A stretch of 45,852 nucleotides of DNA from Nitrospiraceae bacterium (GCA_035623075.1 DASPUC010000038.1:1-45852), one strand, 5' to 3'; shown: positions 34,309 through 44,675, numbered from the stretch's first letter. The notes: generated by a model from the sequence alone, not told the origin. Translations and numbers: made by a program.

Positions 34309-34961
34309 GTTGCCCTGTACGGCTCGAGCACCTTCATCAACTTTGCAAACACCGCATCGACGGCCTCAGATGCATCCAAGTGAGTAAGGAGCCGCTTGTC
34401 TTCATAGTATCGAATGAGCAGCGCCGTTTGCTCCTCGTACACCTTGAGCCGCGTTTCAATCGCTTCTCGCCGATCATCACTCCGTTGAACGAGCAACTCG
34501 CCACAGCGGTCGCACACCCCATCTTGCTTGGGCGGCGAGAAATCAACATGGAACGTCGCTTGACACTTCGGACAACTTCGCCGGCCGCTCAGTCGTCTGA
34601 CGATCGCCTCCCGAGGAACCTCAAAGTTCACCACGCGATCGAGGGGCATCCGTTTTTCCCCTAATGCCTGCCCCAGTTCATCCGCTTGCGGCGTGGTTCT
34701 CGGAAAACCATCCAAAACAAACCCACTAGCACAACCAGCTTCGTTCAGCTTTTCCCGCACTAACCCGATCACGACCGAATCAGGGACCAGCTTTCCCTGA
34801 TCCATGTATTCCTTGGCTTCGAGCCCAAGCTTCGTCTGGTTTCTAACGGCTCCTCGCAGCAGATCGCCGGTCGAAATTTTTGCAATCTTGAACGCCTCGA
34901 CTACTCGATCAGCCTGCGTGCCTTTCCCCACTCCCGGTGCGCCGAGAAACACCACTCGCAT
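34305..34961 (-). CDS. adk: Adenylate kinase
   Basis: 218 residues from ATG at 34959-34961 (GAGGA upstream). It interconverts ATP+AMP and 2 ADP. The P-loop GAPGVGKGTQ, the GFVLDGFPRT motif and the LID RLSGRRSC are present. The LID holds Cys residues (CPKC...CDRC), indicating a structural zinc. It lies between secY and map. Confidence 0.97.
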   Translation of the reverse strand: MRVVFLGAPGVGKGTQADRVVEAFKIAKISTGDLLRGAVRNQTKLGLEAKEYMDQGKLVPDSVVIGLVREKLNEAGCASGFVLDGFPRTTPQADELGQALGEKRMPLDRVVNFEVPREAIVRRLSGRRSCPKCQATFHVDFSPPKQDGVCDRCGELLVQRSDDRREAIETRLKVYEEQTALLIRYYEDKRLLTHLDASEAVDAVFAKLMKVLEPYRAT

Positions 34962-34969
34962 GATCGTCC

Positions 34970-36289
34970 TCAACCGCTCCGACCACGCAGGGGGCCCATG
35001 CCTTTTCCAAGAAACCCTTCATAATTGCGCATCAGCATGTGGGACTCGATCTGCTGCGCCGTATCCAACCCGACACCAATCACGATCAAGAGCGACGTGC
35101 CACCGAAATAGAAAGGAACGTTCAACTTATAGATCAAGAACTCTGGGATGACGCACACGATCGCCAGATAGATCGCTCCGGCGAACGTGATCCGCGTCAG
35201 TACCTTATAGATATAGTCCGACGTCCGCTGTCCGGGACGAATGCCGGGAATGAAGCCACCGTATTTCTTCATGTTGTCGGCCATATCAACCGGGTTCAGC
35301 ACCACGGCCGTGTAAAAGAAACAGAAAAAGAGAATGAGCCCCACATACATCAGCGTGTACAACAACGAGCCCGGGGCCAGCTGCGCTCCAATCGACTTAA
35401 CCCACGGCGTCTCAAAAAACCCCGCGATCGTAGCCGGAAACGCGATGATCGAAGAGGCGAAGATCGGAGGAATGACACCCGCCGTGTTGATCTTTAGCGG
35501 AATGTGTGTGCTCTGCCCTCCGTATACACGCCGACCAATGACCCGTTTCGCATATTGAACGGAAATTTTTCTCCGCCCGCTCTCCAGGAAGACGATCGCG
35601 GCAACGACGGCCACCATCAAGACCGCCAAGGCTACCAACAGAATGAAACTCAGCTGACCGACCTTATACAAGTCGAACGTCTGCGCAATGGCGGCCGGCA
35701 GTCGTGCGACGATTCCGGCGAAGATGATCAACGAAATTCCATTGCCGATCCCTCGCTCGGTGATTTGCTCGCCCAACCACATCAAGAACCCGGTACCCGC
35801 CGTGAGCGTGATCACCGTCATCAGACGGAACCCCCAGCCGGCGTTCAGCACGAAGGCGCCTTGATTCATTTGCTCCAGACCGATGGCGATCCCAAACCCT
35901 TGAATCAACGCAATCCCGATCGTGCCGAATCGGGTGTACTGAATAATTTTCTTGCGCCCCCGTTCTCCCTCTTTTGCCAGCTTCGAGAGGTGCGGAATGA
36001 CCACGGTCAACAGCTGCAAAATGATCGATGCGCTGATGTAGGGCATGATGCCCAGCGCAAAGATCGTCAACCGCGACAGTGATCCGCCGGAGAAAATGTC
36101 CAAGAAGCCGAGCAGCGCTCCGCCCTGCTTTGTCAGGAATTCGGAAAGCGCCTCGCCGTTGATGCCGGGCGTCGGGATATGCGCGCCAATCCGGTAGACG
36201 ACCAGCATCCCCAAGGTAAAGAGGATACGGGTGCGCAGCTCGGGAATTTTCAGAATGTTCTGAAAACTGGTCAGGAGCCGCTCAAACAC
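34970..36289 (-). CDS. secY: Protein translocase channel subunit SecY
   Basis: Core of the SecYEG export channel, ten membrane segments. I use GTG at 36287-36289, with GAGG nine bases upstream, giving 439 residues and the usual start VFERLLTSFQNILKIPELR; a reading out to 36370 would overlap rplO heavily. ALGIMPYISASIILQLLTVV and the cytoplasmic GIRPGQRTSDY loop are diagnostic. It overlaps the rplO end by eight bases. Confidence 0.96.
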   Translation of the reverse strand: MFERLLTSFQNILKIPELRTRILFTLGMLVVYRIGAHIPTPGINGEALSEFLTKQGGALLGFLDIFSGGSLSRLTIFALGIMPYISASIILQLLTVVIPHLSKLAKEGERGRKKIIQYTRFGTIGIALIQGFGIAIGLEQMNQGAFVLNAGWGFRLMTVITLTAGTGFLMWLGEQITERGIGNGISLIIFAGIVARLPAAIAQTFDLYKVGQLSFILLVALAVLMVAVVAAIVFLESGRRKISVQYAKRVIGRRVYGGQSTHIPLKINTAGVIPPIFASSIIAFPATIAGFFETPWVKSIGAQLAPGSLLYTLMYVGLILFFCFFYTAVVLNPVDMADNMKKYGGFIPGIRPGQRTSDYIYKVLTRITFAGAIYLAIVCVIPEFLIYKLNVPFYFGGTSLLIVIGVGLDTAQQIESHMLMRNYEGFLGKGMGPLRGRSG

Positions 36290-36731
36290 TGGGAATGACC
36301 TCGATTCTCCCTCCCGCTGCTTGGATCTTTGTCTCCGCGGACTTGCTGAATTTATGCGCCTGTATAACAAGCGGTTTCTTCAGCTCACCGCTCCCCAATA
36401 TTTTAATCGGTAACGTTTTCCGTTTGACCAACCCCGCATCCACGAGCATCTGCGGGGTGATCGTCCCCGCCCCCCCCATCTCAGAGAGATTCTTGAGATT
36501 GACGATTGCATATTCTTTCCGGAATGGGTTCGTGAATCCGAACTTCGGAAGACGCCGGATGAGAGGCATCTGTCCGCCTTCGAACCCTGGACCTTTCCCT
36601 CCGCCGGACCGCGCGAGCAACCCTTTGTGACCCTTGGTCGCAGTTTTCCCGTGGCCGGATCCAGGCCCACGACCGATCCGTTTCCGTCGCTTTCTGGCTC
36701 CCTTGGCAGGAGCGAGTTCGTGCAGGTTCAT
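36282..36731 (-). CDS. rplO: Large ribosomal subunit protein uL15
   Basis: 149 residues. MNLHELAPAKGARKRRKRIG and the Gly-rich GRGPGSGHGKTATKGHKG are diagnostic. ATG overlaps the rpmD stop by four bases. Confidence 0.98.
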   Translation of the reverse strand: MNLHELAPAKGARKRRKRIGRGPGSGHGKTATKGHKGLLARSGGGKGPGFEGGQMPLIRRLPKFGFTNPFRKEYAIVNLKNLSEMGGAGTITPQMLVDAGLVKRKTLPIKILGSGELKKPLVIQAHKFSKSAETKIQAAGGRIEVIPSV

Positions 36732-36937
36732 TGTGGTTGGACGTCCAACAGATATCCGACCTTATGAATCATCCCTCTCACCTGCGCTGTGTCGGGGCGG
36801 ACCACACAATGGCGAATGCGTCGAAGTCCCAATCCCCGCAATACCAGTCGATGATCCTCCGGGGTTCCGATCGGACTTCGTTTCAATGTAATCCGTAGAC
36901 CTTTTGTCACCACCTTCGGTGATTTCGTCGTGGCCAT
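36728..36937 (-). CDS. rpmD: Large ribosomal subunit protein uL30
   Basis: 69 residues from ATG at 36935-36937, which overlaps the rpsE stop by one base. LRITLKRSPIGTPEDHRLVL and the ending VRGMIHKVGYLLDV identify it. The N-terminus has about eight extra residues compared with the shortest forms. Confidence 0.95.
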   Translation of the reverse strand: MATTKSPKVVTKGLRITLKRSPIGTPEDHRLVLRGLGLRRIRHCVVRPDTAQVRGMIHKVGYLLDVQPQ

Positions 36938-37446
36938 CAGACTGTCGCTCCGTGGGCAACCTGGCTTCCGACACCTCGCCTCAATTGCAGCACTTGTTCG
37001 GGATTCTTGAGCTGACACAGCCCGTTCAACGTGGCGCGGACCGTATTAAATGGATTCCCTCGCCCGAGCGTCTTCGAAATAATATTGTGGGCTCCAACCA
37101 ACTCCACGACCGCCCGCACGGCGCCTCCCGCAATAATTCCCGTTCCTTCAGCAGCCGGCTTCAGAAGAACATGTTCGCCGCCAAACAATCCGTGCACTTC
37201 GTGAGGAATCGTCCCCGATTTGAGCGGCACATGGACTAGGTGCTTCTTCGCCTGCTGCACCGCCTTCGCGATGGCAACCGGGACTTCAGCTGCTTTCCCT
37301 TTTCCAATCCCGACCCACCCCTGCCCGTCACCGACCACAACCAGCGCGCAGAAGTTGAATCGCTTTCCGCCCTTGACGACTTTCGCAACGCGGTTGATGA
37401 ACACCACTTTGTCTTTAAGGTTCAGCTCGTCTGGATTAACTCGCAC
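36937..37446 (-). CDS. rpsE: Small ribosomal subunit protein uS5
   Basis: 169 residues. [20 protein letters not shown] and [20 protein letters not shown] are diagnostic. It contributes to decoding accuracy in the 30S body. A 78-bp spacer separates it from rplR. Confidence 0.98.
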   Translation of the reverse strand: MRVNPDELNLKDKVVFINRVAKVVKGGKRFNFCALVVVGDGQGWVGIGKGKAAEVPVAIAKAVQQAKKHLVHVPLKSGTIPHEVHGLFGGEHVLLKPAAEGTGIIAGGAVRAVVELVGAHNIISKTLGRGNPFNTVRATLNGLCQLKNPEQVLQLRRGVGSQVAHGATV

Positions 37447-37524
37447 GCGTTCTCGCTCCTCTCTCGATCTGACCAGCCTTCGGTCTGGAATCAGAAACTG
37501 ATCGCCAATGCTGACGGCTGCTCG

Positions 37525-37890
37525 CTAGAACTTGAGTCCCCCTTCACGTGATGCATCGGCAAGGGCCTTAATCCGGCCGTGATAGAGTCGTCCGGCTCGA
37601 TCAAACACGACCGCTGTCACTTTTGCAGCTTTCGCCCGTTCGGCCAACAGCTTCCCCACCGCTTTCGCCGCCTCAATGCTACCAGTCGATTTCAATGATT
37701 TTCGGAGGGACTGGTCGAGCGAAGACGCAGCCGCCAATGTGGCTCCCTTGACGTCATCGATTACTTGCGCATAGATGTGCGCGCTGCTCCGGAACACGTT
37801 TAAACGGGGACGATCCGGTGTTCCAAAAACTCGCTGACGAACCCGCTGCTGTCGACGCGCTAACTGACGCGCTTTCTCTTCGGTTCTCAT
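37525..37890 (-). CDS. rplR: Large ribosomal subunit protein uL18
   Basis: 121 residues. [20 protein letters not shown] and the ending [18 protein letters not shown] identify it. It binds 5S rRNA with uL5. Confidence 0.98.
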   Translation of the reverse strand: MRTEEKARQLARRQQRVRQRVFGTPDRPRLNVFRSSAHIYAQVIDDVKGATLAAASSLDQSLRKSLKSTGSIEAAKAVGKLLAERAKAAKVTAVVFDRAGRLYHGRIKALADASREGGLKF

Positions 37891-37902
37891 CGTGACACCC
37901 TG

Positions 37903-38439
37903 CTACTTTCCGGTCTTGCCTTCTTTCTTGCGTAAGGTTTCACCAACGTAACGAACGCCCTTCTGTTTATAGACATCGGGGGGCTTGAGCGCACGTAAGT
38001 TAGCCGCCACTTGCCCGACCAATCGCTTATCCGCTCCCTTCACGTTGATGAGAGTCTGCTTATCTACCTTGACCTCGATGCCGGGAGGCACGGCGTAGGT
38101 CACCGGATTGATGTAGCCCACGTTGAAACTCATCGTCCGCCCCTGGACCTGCGCCTTGTATCCGACTCCGGTAATTTCAAGATTGCGCTCATATCCTTTC
38201 GTCACTCCATGGATCATATTGTTGAGTTCGGCCCGAACTAACCCATGGATCGCGCGCACGTTCCGGTCGTCATTGGGGCGCGTCACCACCACTTGACCGT
38301 TCTCGACCTTGACACCAATACCCGAGACGAGCGTCCAGTCGAGCTTTCCCAGCGGTCCCTTAACTGACACCACCGGTCCGGCGACTTTCACATCGACACC
38401 GCTTGGAATTGCAATGGGCTTTTTCCCTATCCGTGACAT
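37903..38439 (-). CDS. rplF: Large ribosomal subunit protein uL6
   Basis: 178 residues. MSRIGKKPIAIPSGVDVKVA and the C-terminal PPDVYKQKGVRYVGETLRKK are diagnostic. It lies near the factor-binding site of the 50S subunit. Confidence 0.98.
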   Translation of the reverse strand: MSRIGKKPIAIPSGVDVKVAGPVVSVKGPLGKLDWTLVSGIGVKVENGQVVVTRPNDDRNVRAIHGLVRAELNNMIHGVTKGYERNLEITGVGYKAQVQGRTMSFNVGYINPVTYAVPPGIEVKVDKQTLINVKGADKRLVGQVAANLRALKPPDVYKQKGVRYVGETLRKKEGKTGK

Positions 38440-38457
38440 CGATCGCTTACCCGTTCG

Positions 38458-38853
38458 TTACCACACGGAGCACAGTACTTCTCCTCCGAGTCCCGCATGA
38501 CGAGACTCTCGGTCCGTCATGATCCCTTTCGACGTCGAAAGGATGGAGACTCCGATCCCGTTCCTGACCTTGGAGATGTCCTTGCTGCCGACATACACGC
38601 GACAACCAGGTTTGCTGATCCGTTCCATCCCTGAAATCATCGACTGGCCTTCTCCGACATATCGCAACTGGACCTTGAGGACAGGATGGCCTTCTTCCAC
38701 CGCTTGCTCGACGCCTTGGATAAATCCTTCGGCCTGGAGCACCCTCAAGACCTCGCGTTTCAGTTTGGATGCGGGAACCGTCACCACTTCGTGATGTCGT
38801 CGCGCACCGTTCCGCAATCTCACCAAAAGGTCGCCGATCGGATCCGTCACCAT
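38458..38853 (-). CDS. rpsH: Small ribosomal subunit protein uS8
   Basis: 131 residues. TDPIGDLLVRLRNGARRHHE and ILSTSKGIMTDRESRHAGLG are diagnostic. In enterobacteria uS8 represses the spc operon by binding its message. Confidence 0.98.
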   Translation of the reverse strand: MVTDPIGDLLVRLRNGARRHHEVVTVPASKLKREVLRVLQAEGFIQGVEQAVEEGHPVLKVQLRYVGEGQSMISGMERISKPGCRVYVGSKDISKVRNGIGVSILSTSKGIMTDRESRHAGLGGEVLCSVW

Positions 38854-38860
38854 AAGTCCT

Positions 38861-39046
38861 CTACCAACTCGCCTTTCTGACGCCGGGAATTTCTCCCTTT
38901 AAGCTCAACAACCGAAAACAAATTCTGCACATGCGGAACCGTCGAAGATAGCCCCGCACACGGCCACATAGCGGACAGCGGTGATAGTCCCTCGTGGGAA
39001 ACTTGGACTTAGCGGCCGACTTGTTTCTGAGCGCTAACCTCGACAC
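38861..39046 (-). CDS. rpsN: Small ribosomal subunit protein uS14, zinc form
   Basis: 61 residues, the short type Z protein, with CPLC and CRIC zinc-binding pairs. The start is GTG at 39046 with AAGGAG upstream. It ends [10 protein letters not shown] as usual. It lies seven bases before rpsH. Confidence 0.97.
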   Translation of the reverse strand: MSRLALRNKSAAKSKFPTRDYHRCPLCGRVRGYLRRFRMCRICFRLLSLKGEIPGVRKASW

Positions 39047-39067
39047 CCTGGACTCCTTCGTTTGACG

Positions 39068-39718
39068 TTACGTTCTGAACGGCATGCCCAATTGCTTGAG
39101 CAGCGCCTTGCCTTCGTCGTTCGTTCTTGCGGTCGTGACGATCGTAATATCCATTCCATGGATCGATGCCACTTCGTCGTAATGGATTTCCGGAAAGATC
39201 AGTTGTTCCTTCAGCCCTAACGTATAGTTGCCCCGTCCGTCGAAGGCTTTGGGTGACACCCCGCGAAAATCTCGAATGCGGGGAAGCGCCAAGGTCACGA
39301 GCCGGTCAAAGAATTCATACATCCGTCGGTTACGCAGCGTCACCTTCGTCCCGATCGGCAGGCCCTGACGCAGCTTGAACCCGGCGATCGCTTTCTTGGC
39401 GCGAGTCACGATCGGCTTCTGCCCGGTAATCGCCCCCAGCTCAGTCGTCGCACTTTCCAGAAGCTTCACGTTTTGAATCGCCTCACCCATGCCGACATTC
39501 AACACGATCCGGTCGAGCTTGGGCACTTGCATGATGTTCTTGTATCCGAACTCCTTCATGAGTGCCGGGACGACTTGCTGCTGATACATGTCGCGCAGCC
39601 GCGGCCGAAACTTGGACTCCTCGCTGCCGTCGTCTGTCAACGCGGGAGCGGGCGGAGTCCCTTTTTTCGCCGGTCGCCCAGCCGGCTTCCCGCCTTTGTC
39701 TTTCTCACCCTTGACCAT
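39068..39718 (-). CDS. rplE: Large ribosomal subunit protein uL5 with N-terminal extension
   Basis: The uL5 core ([60 protein letters not shown]) begins near residue 37. Total length 216 exceeds the usual 179 because of a charged Lys/Pro/Ala-rich N-terminal tail ([20 protein letters not shown]). uL5 binds 5S rRNA. Confidence 0.97.
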   Translation of the reverse strand: MVKGEKDKGGKPAGRPAKKGTPPAPALTDDGSEESKFRPRLRDMYQQQVVPALMKEFGYKNIMQVPKLDRIVLNVGMGEAIQNVKLLESATTELGAITGQKPIVTRAKKAIAGFKLRQGLPIGTKVTLRNRRMYEFFDRLVTLALPRIRDFRGVSPKAFDGRGNYTLGLKEQLIFPEIHYDEVASIHGMDITIVTTARTNDEGKALLKQLGMPFRT

Positions 39719-39735
39719 GCTGATACCCTTGCGTC

Positions 39736-40071
39736 CTAATCGACGATTTCCTTTGATTTCTTACTAAACCGGACGCGCCGTCCGTCGTTGAGTGTCCGGA
39801 TCCCTAACCGTGTCGGCTTTTGCGTTACAGGACACAAAAACATCACTTTCGACAACGCCAATGGAGCCTCGCGCTCGAGAATGCCGCCCTGCTTTACTTT
39901 TTGGTTCGGTTTCGTGTGCCGTTTGATGATATTGACCTTTTCAACCAGGACTCTTCCGGCCCCAAGGTCGACCGACAATACCTTCCCGGACTTCCCTTTG
40001 TCGCGGCCCACCATGACCACGACCGTATCGCCTTTTCGAATTCGACTTTTCTGCAATCCGTCCACGTTCAC
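39736..40071 (-). CDS. rplX: Large ribosomal subunit protein uL24
   Basis: 111 residues. The KOW motif is in [20 protein letters not shown], followed by [20 protein letters not shown]. It initiates 50S assembly. Confidence 0.97.
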   Translation of the reverse strand: MNVDGLQKSRIRKGDTVVVMVGRDKGKSGKVLSVDLGAGRVLVEKVNIIKRHTKPNQKVKQGGILEREAPLALSKVMFLCPVTQKPTRLGIRTLNDGRRVRFSKKSKEIVD

Positions 40072-40088
40072 CCGATCCCGCCGTTGCG

Positions 40089-40457
40089 TTACAACACTTC
40101 CGGAGCCAAAGAGATGATCTTCATGAACTTCTTCCAGCGCAATTCTCGCGCGACCGGCCCGAAAATACGGGTTCCGATCGGCTCCCCTTCCTTATTAATG
40201 AGCACGCAGGCATTGCGATCGAACTTGATATACGACCCGTCTTCCCGGCGGACTTCCTTCGTCGTCCTCACGATGACAGCTCGGCTCACATCACCCTTCT
40301 TCACCGTCGCCTGAGGGATCGCTTCTTTCACGGTCACGACAATCACATCACCCAATGAGGCATATCGTCGCCTGGTCCCACCGAGCACATGAAAACACAT
40401 GGCCTGCTTGGCCCCTGAATTATCGGCCACGTCCATGTAGGTATAGCTCTGAATCAT
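40089..40457 (-). CDS. rplN: Large ribosomal subunit protein uL14
   Basis: 122 residues. [20 protein letters not shown] and the ending [12 protein letters not shown] are diagnostic. It lies at the subunit interface. Confidence 0.98.
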   Translation of the reverse strand: MIQSYTYMDVADNSGAKQAMCFHVLGGTRRRYASLGDVIVVTVKEAIPQATVKKGDVSRAVIVRTTKEVRREDGSYIKFDRNACVLINKEGEPIGTRIFGPVARELRWKKFMKIISLAPEVL

Positions 40458-40493
40458 GCCCGTTCTACGTCCTGCAGAGGTCCGGCCGTCCGC

Positions 40494-40760
40494 TTACTCG
40501 GTTTGTCCCTTTTCCAAGACTTCCACGACGCGCCAGTGTTTGTCGTTGCTGATCGGCCGTGTCTCGATCATGCGCACCCGGTCTCCAATCCGACAGGTGT
40601 TCTGCTCGTCGTGCGCTTTTAGTTTGGTCACCCGGCGGAGGATCTTGCGATACACCGGATGAATCACCGAACGCTCCACCGCCACCACCACCGTCTTATT
40701 CATCTTGTTGCTGATGACCCGGCCCACCCACTCTCGCCGCTTTGCTGTCGCCTCCGCCAT
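40494..40760 (-). CDS. rpsQ: Small ribosomal subunit protein uS17
   Basis: 88 residues. REWVGRVISNKMNKTVVVAV and DRVRMIETRPISNDKHWRVV are diagnostic. It lies two bases after rpmC. Confidence 0.98.
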   Translation of the reverse strand: MAEATAKRREWVGRVISNKMNKTVVVAVERSVIHPVYRKILRRVTKLKAHDEQNTCRIGDRVRMIETRPISNDKHWRVVEVLEKGQTE

Positions 40761-40762
40761 CG

Positions 40763-40984
40763 TCAGGCCCCTTTCACGTTCGTCGACGACGGTTCCTTGC
40801 GTTCAACTTCACGCAGGATCGTCTTCACTTGAGCGATGTTTCGCTTTGTTTTCCTGATCTGCATGGGATTTTCCAAACGCCCGGTCCCGAGCTGAAACCG
40901 AAGGTTGAACAGCTCTTGCGTCAGCTGTTGCGCCTTTTCAGCCAATTCTGCACCCGTCAACTGTCGCAGTTCTTTCAAATCCAT
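40763..40984 (-). CDS. rpmC: Large ribosomal subunit protein uL29
   Basis: 73 residues. [20 protein letters not shown] and [20 protein letters not shown] are diagnostic. It is near the peptide exit tunnel. Confidence 0.97.
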   Translation of the reverse strand: MDLKELRQLTGAELAEKAQQLTQELFNLRFQLGTGRLENPMQIRKTKRNIAQVKTILREVERKEPSSTNVKGA

Positions 40985-40997
40985 GTCCGTACTCGCC

Positions 40998-41411
40998 TTA
41001 AAACTCTCCCCGCGTCACACATTTGGTGGCGATCGGCAGCTTGTGAGACGCTAGCCTGAACGCTTCGTGTGCAATTTCCGGTGTCACACCATCCATCTCG
41101 TAGAGGATCCGGCCCGGTTTCACGACCGCCACCCAGTACTCGGGATTTCCCTTGCCCTTTCCCATACGAGTTTCCGCCGGTTTCTTCGTAATCGGCTTGT
41201 CGGGAAAGACTCTTGTCCACACCTGCCCACCGCGTTTCACGTAGCGGGTGATCGCAATACGGGCGGCTTCGATCTGTCGGCTTGTGACCCAGCCGGGCTC
41301 CAAAGCTTTGAGGCCGAACTCTCCCAGAGTGAGATGTCCGCCACGATAGGCCTTACCGGTCATGCGGCCCTTCATCATCTTGCGAAATTTGACCTTTTTT
41401 GGTGCCAGCAC
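40998..41411 (-). CDS. rplP: Large ribosomal subunit protein uL16
   Basis: 137 residues. [20 protein letters not shown] and [20 protein letters not shown] are diagnostic. It helps position tRNA in the A site. Confidence 0.98.
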   Translation of the reverse strand: MLAPKKVKFRKMMKGRMTGKAYRGGHLTLGEFGLKALEPGWVTSRQIEAARIAITRYVKRGGQVWTRVFPDKPITKKPAETRMGKGKGNPEYWVAVVKPGRILYEMDGVTPEIAHEAFRLASHKLPIATKCVTRGEF

Positions 41412-41425
41412 AGTCGCCTCTTCTG

Positions 41426-42097
41426 TTACCCCAACCGACGTTCAAAGGCTGCTTCCGGTTTGAGTGGCTGAACGGGAAGAATCTCGCCCTTATAAATCCA
41501 CGTCTTCACCCCGATCTGCCCCATCGTGGTATGCGCCTCCGCAAATCCATAATCGACCTCGGCCCGAAGCGTGTGGAGCGGCACACGACCTTCCCGATAC
41601 CACTCGGTTCTCGCGATTTCCGCACCGCCAAGACGACCGGCAATCATGATCTTAATTCCTTGAGCGCCGAGGCGAAGCGCCGATTGCACGCTGCGCTTCA
41701 TGGCCCGACGGAAGGCTACGCGCTTTTCCAACTGGGTGGCGACATTTTCGCTCACCAGTTGCGCGTCCAACTCGGGTTTCTTGATCTCTTTCACATTGAT
41801 ATAGACCTGTCCCGCGTACTCCTTCTCGAGCGAGGCCTTGAGCTTGTCGACTTCCGCTCCCTTCCGTCCGATGATGATCCCCGGACGGGCCGTGTGGATG
41901 ATCACGCGGGTTTGATCGCCCGACCGCTCGATCTCTACCTTCGCGACTCCTGCGTGGTACAAACGCTGCTTGACCATCTTCCGAATCTTGATGTCCTGAT
42001 GCAGCAGCTTGGCGTAGTCCTTATCGGCATACCACCGAGAGCTCCACGTGTAGTTGTATCCCAGGCGATAGCCGACTGGATGCGTCTTCTGCCCCAT
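41426..42097 (-). CDS. rpsC: Small ribosomal subunit protein uS3
   Basis: 223 residues. [20 protein letters not shown] and the KH motif [20 protein letters not shown] are diagnostic. It is part of the mRNA entry site. Confidence 0.98.
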   Translation of the reverse strand: MGQKTHPVGYRLGYNYTWSSRWYADKDYAKLLHQDIKIRKMVKQRLYHAGVAKVEIERSGDQTRVIIHTARPGIIIGRKGAEVDKLKASLEKEYAGQVYINVKEIKKPELDAQLVSENVATQLEKRVAFRRAMKRSVQSALRLGAQGIKIMIAGRLGGAEIARTEWYREGRVPLHTLRAEVDYGFAEAHTTMGQIGVKTWIYKGEILPVQPLKPEAAFERRLG

Positions 42098-42156
42098 ACT
42101 GTCTCACCCCTACTTCAATGGGGAACGATCTTGTTCCCGGTGATATTCCTCACGCA

Positions 42157-42510
42157 CTACGTCTTTCCCTGAACGCCTGTCCCTGCCACAATGATCGTAA
42201 TGTGACTGGTCCGTTTTTGGATCGCGTTGGCCCGTCCCATGGATCGTGCGCGAAACCGTTTATAGGTCGGCCCGCAATCCACAAACGCCTTCGACACCCA
42301 CATGGCGTCGCTGTCGCCCATTTCCTTCTGTTCGGCATTTGCCACAGCAGAGCGGAGAATTTTCTCCACCACCCGGGCTGCGTGCCTCGGGGTGTGCTTG
42401 AGCATCGCCAACGCCAGAGGAACCTGTTGCCCGCGAATCATATCGATTACCGGCCGTGCCTTCCGGGGCGCCACGCGAACAAATCTGAGTATCGCTCTTG
42501 CTTCTGCCAT
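42157..42510 (-). CDS. rplV: Large ribosomal subunit protein uL22
   Basis: 117 residues. RFVRVAPRKARPVIDMIRGQ and the C-terminal RSMGRANAIQKRTSHITIIV are diagnostic. Its loop lines the exit tunnel. 79 bp of repeat-bearing spacer separate it from rpsS. Confidence 0.98.
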   Translation of the reverse strand: MAEARAILRFVRVAPRKARPVIDMIRGQQVPLALAMLKHTPRHAARVVEKILRSAVANAEQKEMGDSDAMWVSKAFVDCGPTYKRFRARSMGRANAIQKRTSHITIIVAGTGVQGKT

Positions 42511-42589
42511 TGCTCTTTCTCTTCAAAACCAAGCTGTCAGCCTTCAGCCATCAGTCTTAGCTGACAGCCAACGGCTGAGAGCCATCGCC
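42511..42589 (-). repeat. AGCTGA/GGCTGA-type intergenic repeat between rpsS and rplV
   Basis: On the minus strand the spacer reads as degenerate units such as GGCTCTCAGC, GGCTGTCAGC, GACTGATGGC, GGCTGAAGGC and TGACAGC. It is clearly related to the block at 4693-4767. Confidence 0.6.
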
Positions 42590-42877
42590 TCATTTCAGTG
42601 GGACGGCCTTTTCCGTCTTGGCTTGTCCATGGCCCTTAAAGAATCGCGTCGGAGCGAATTCGCCGAGCTTGTGTCCGACCATGTTCTCCGTCACAAAGAC
42701 AGGAATGAACTTCTTCCCGTTGTGTACCGCGAAGGTGTGACCGATCATGTCCGGAACCACGGTTGACCGCCTCGACCACGTCTTGATGAGCTTGCGATCT
42801 TTGGTTTGATTCATCTGCTCGACCTTCTTGAGCAAATGGTCATCCACAAACGCGCCCTTGGTCACTGACCTTGGCAT
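42590..42877 (-). CDS. rpsS: Small ribosomal subunit protein uS19
   Basis: 95 residues. [20 protein letters not shown] and [20 protein letters not shown] are diagnostic. It lies in the 30S head. Confidence 0.98.
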   Translation of the reverse strand: MPRSVTKGAFVDDHLLKKVEQMNQTKDRKLIKTWSRRSTVVPDMIGHTFAVHNGKKFIPVFVTENMVGHKLGEFAPTRFFKGHGQAKTEKAVPLK

Positions 42878-42886
42878 CGACGACTC

Positions 42887-43711
42887 CTACTTGCGGCGAG
42901 CGATACGGAATTTTTCCGTTCGCTTGTTGTTCCGCGTTTTATAGCCCTTCGTCGGCAAGCCCCAAGGCGACACCGGATGGGGATTCCCTTGTCCGGATTT
43001 TCCTTCGCCGCCGCCGTGAGGATGGTCAACGGGATTCATGACGACCCCGCGCACGTGCGGGCGTCGTCCCTTCCACCTGGAACGTCCTGCTTTCCCGACA
43101 CTGATGTTCTCGTGGTCGACATTACCGACTTGGCCGACCGTGGCCAAGCAGGAGCCCAGAATTCGTCTCATTTCACCGGATTTCAGGCGAACTTGGACAT
43201 AATTGCCGTCTCGTCCCATGACCTGCGCGAAGCCGCCGGCACTTCGGATGAGCTGCGCCCCTTTGCCAGGCTTGAGCTCGAGATTGTGAATCGTCGTACC
43301 CAACGGCATACTCGCAAGGGGCAGGGCATTGCCCGGTCGTACTTCCGAGTCTGGGCCTGACTGGACTACATCGCCGACCTGCAATCCGATCGGTGCCACG
43401 ATGTACCGCTTTTCACCGTCTGCGTACTGCAAGAGAGCGATTCGAGCCGAGCGGTTAGGGTCATACTCCAATGCACTGACCTTCGCCGGAATGCCCACTT
43501 TGTCACGGCGAAAATCTATCGTGCGGTACAACCGCTTATGCCCCGCGCCGCGAAACCGCACGGTCGTTCGGCCATCATTATTCCGCCCGCTGGTCCGGAG
43601 GTGAAACTCGGTCAGCCTCTTTTCCGGTTTCTTCTTCGTCAACTCCTCGGTCGTGACCGCGGTCATCCCCCGGCGTCCCGATGTTGTCGGCTTATACGAT
43701 TTCAATCCCAT
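42887..43711 (-). CDS. rplB: Large ribosomal subunit protein uL2
   Basis: 274 residues. [20 protein letters not shown] and the conserved [20 protein letters not shown] (with the catalytic-region His) are diagnostic. It is near the peptidyl transferase centre. Confidence 0.98.
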   Translation of the reverse strand: MGLKSYKPTTSGRRGMTAVTTEELTKKKPEKRLTEFHLRTSGRNNDGRTTVRFRGAGHKRLYRTIDFRRDKVGIPAKVSALEYDPNRSARIALLQYADGEKRYIVAPIGLQVGDVVQSGPDSEVRPGNALPLASMPLGTTIHNLELKPGKGAQLIRSAGGFAQVMGRDGNYVQVRLKSGEMRRILGSCLATVGQVGNVDHENISVGKAGRSRWKGRRPHVRGVVMNPVDHPHGGGEGKSGQGNPHPVSPWGLPTKGYKTRNNKRTEKFRIARRK

Positions 43712-43761
43712 ATCTCTTTTTCATCCACCCGCCCGGGGCGCGTCTCGATGCGCCCTTGACC

Positions 43762-44055
43762 CTAGGCGCTTTCATAAAGTTCGAGCTTTTCGCCTTCCTT
43801 CAATTTGACGAACGCTTTTTTCCAGTCCGATCGTTTTCCAGAAAACCGCCCAAGTCGCTTGATCTTTCCTCGGACATTGAGAACATTGACGCGCTCTACT
43901 TTGACCTTCAAGAGCGTTTCGACGGCCTGCTTGATCTGGATGCGATTCGCATCCGGATGAACGAGGAACCCTACCGTATTACTGCGCTCACGCATCGCCG
44001 TCACTTTCTCGGTCAAGAGCGGTTGCACCAAGATACTACGCGGGTCGACTTTCAT
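43762..44055 (-). CDS. rplW: Large ribosomal subunit protein uL23
   Basis: 97 residues. ILVQPLLTEKVTAMRERSNT and VNVLNVRGKIKRLGRFSGKR are diagnostic. It docks trigger factor and SRP at the exit tunnel. It overlaps rplD by four bases. Confidence 0.97.
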   Translation of the reverse strand: MKVDPRSILVQPLLTEKVTAMRERSNTVGFLVHPDANRIQIKQAVETLLKVKVERVNVLNVRGKIKRLGRFSGKRSDWKKAFVKLKEGEKLELYESA

Positions 44056-44675
44056 GCCCAGACCTCTTTCACCCGAGCCAATTCACGTTCGGGAATGACA
44101 ATGATCTGCGCCCGCACGACGTCGTAGACATTCAACCGCTCAGGCCCCACCAAGCGAATATGCGACAGGTTGCGAGCCGCCTGAGCTAAGCCCGAATGTC
44201 CCTCGCCGGCCACCACCAACGCGTGAGCCCCCTTACCGAACTGATCGAGTGCCTTCGCCAGGATCTTTGTCTTCGGCTGCTCCAGCGACAGGTTGGAGAT
44301 GATGACGACTTGTCCATCAACGACCTTCGCCGACAACGCACTTTGCAGCGCCGCCCGGTACTTCCGCTTCGGCATACTGTAGGCATAACTCCTCGGCTTC
44401 GGCCCGAAGACCGATCCGCCATGTCGCCATACAGGAGAACGAATAGACCCAGCTCTCGCCTGACCCGTATGCTTCTGCTTCCATGGTTTCTTGCCGGATC
44501 CGCTGACTTCGCCGCGACGGAGCGTCGAGGCGGTCCCTTGGCGCTCACATGCTTGTTGCATAATGACCGCTTCGTGAACGAGCGACGGATGCGGCTTACA
44601 ACCAAACACCTCTCGCGGAAGCTCGACCGTCCCGACCTTTTGTTTTTTCAGATCGACGACATCAACCGTCGGCAT
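44052..44675 (-). CDS. rplD: Large ribosomal subunit protein uL4
   Basis: 207 residues. QRQGTASTLRRGEVSGSGKK-type loop (here ERQGTASTLRRGEVSGSGKK) and KQKHTGQARAGSIRSPVWRH are diagnostic. In enterobacteria uL4 regulates the S10 operon by leader attenuation. Confidence 0.98.
   Translation of the reverse strand: MPTVDVVDLKKQKVGTVELPREVFGCKPHPSLVHEAVIMQQACERQGTASTLRRGEVSGSGKKPWKQKHTGQARAGSIRSPVWRHGGSVFGPKPRSYAYSMPKRKYRAALQSALSAKVVDGQVVIISNLSLEQPKTKILAKALDQFGKGAHALVVAGEGHSGLAQAARNLSHIRLVGPERLNVYDVVRAQIIVIPERELARVKEVWA

Noticed and set aside
36290-36370. Extended SecY N-terminus out to 36370
   Set aside because: It would overlap rplO by almost 90 bases and add a non-family basic tail; GTG at 36289 gives the normal SecY start.
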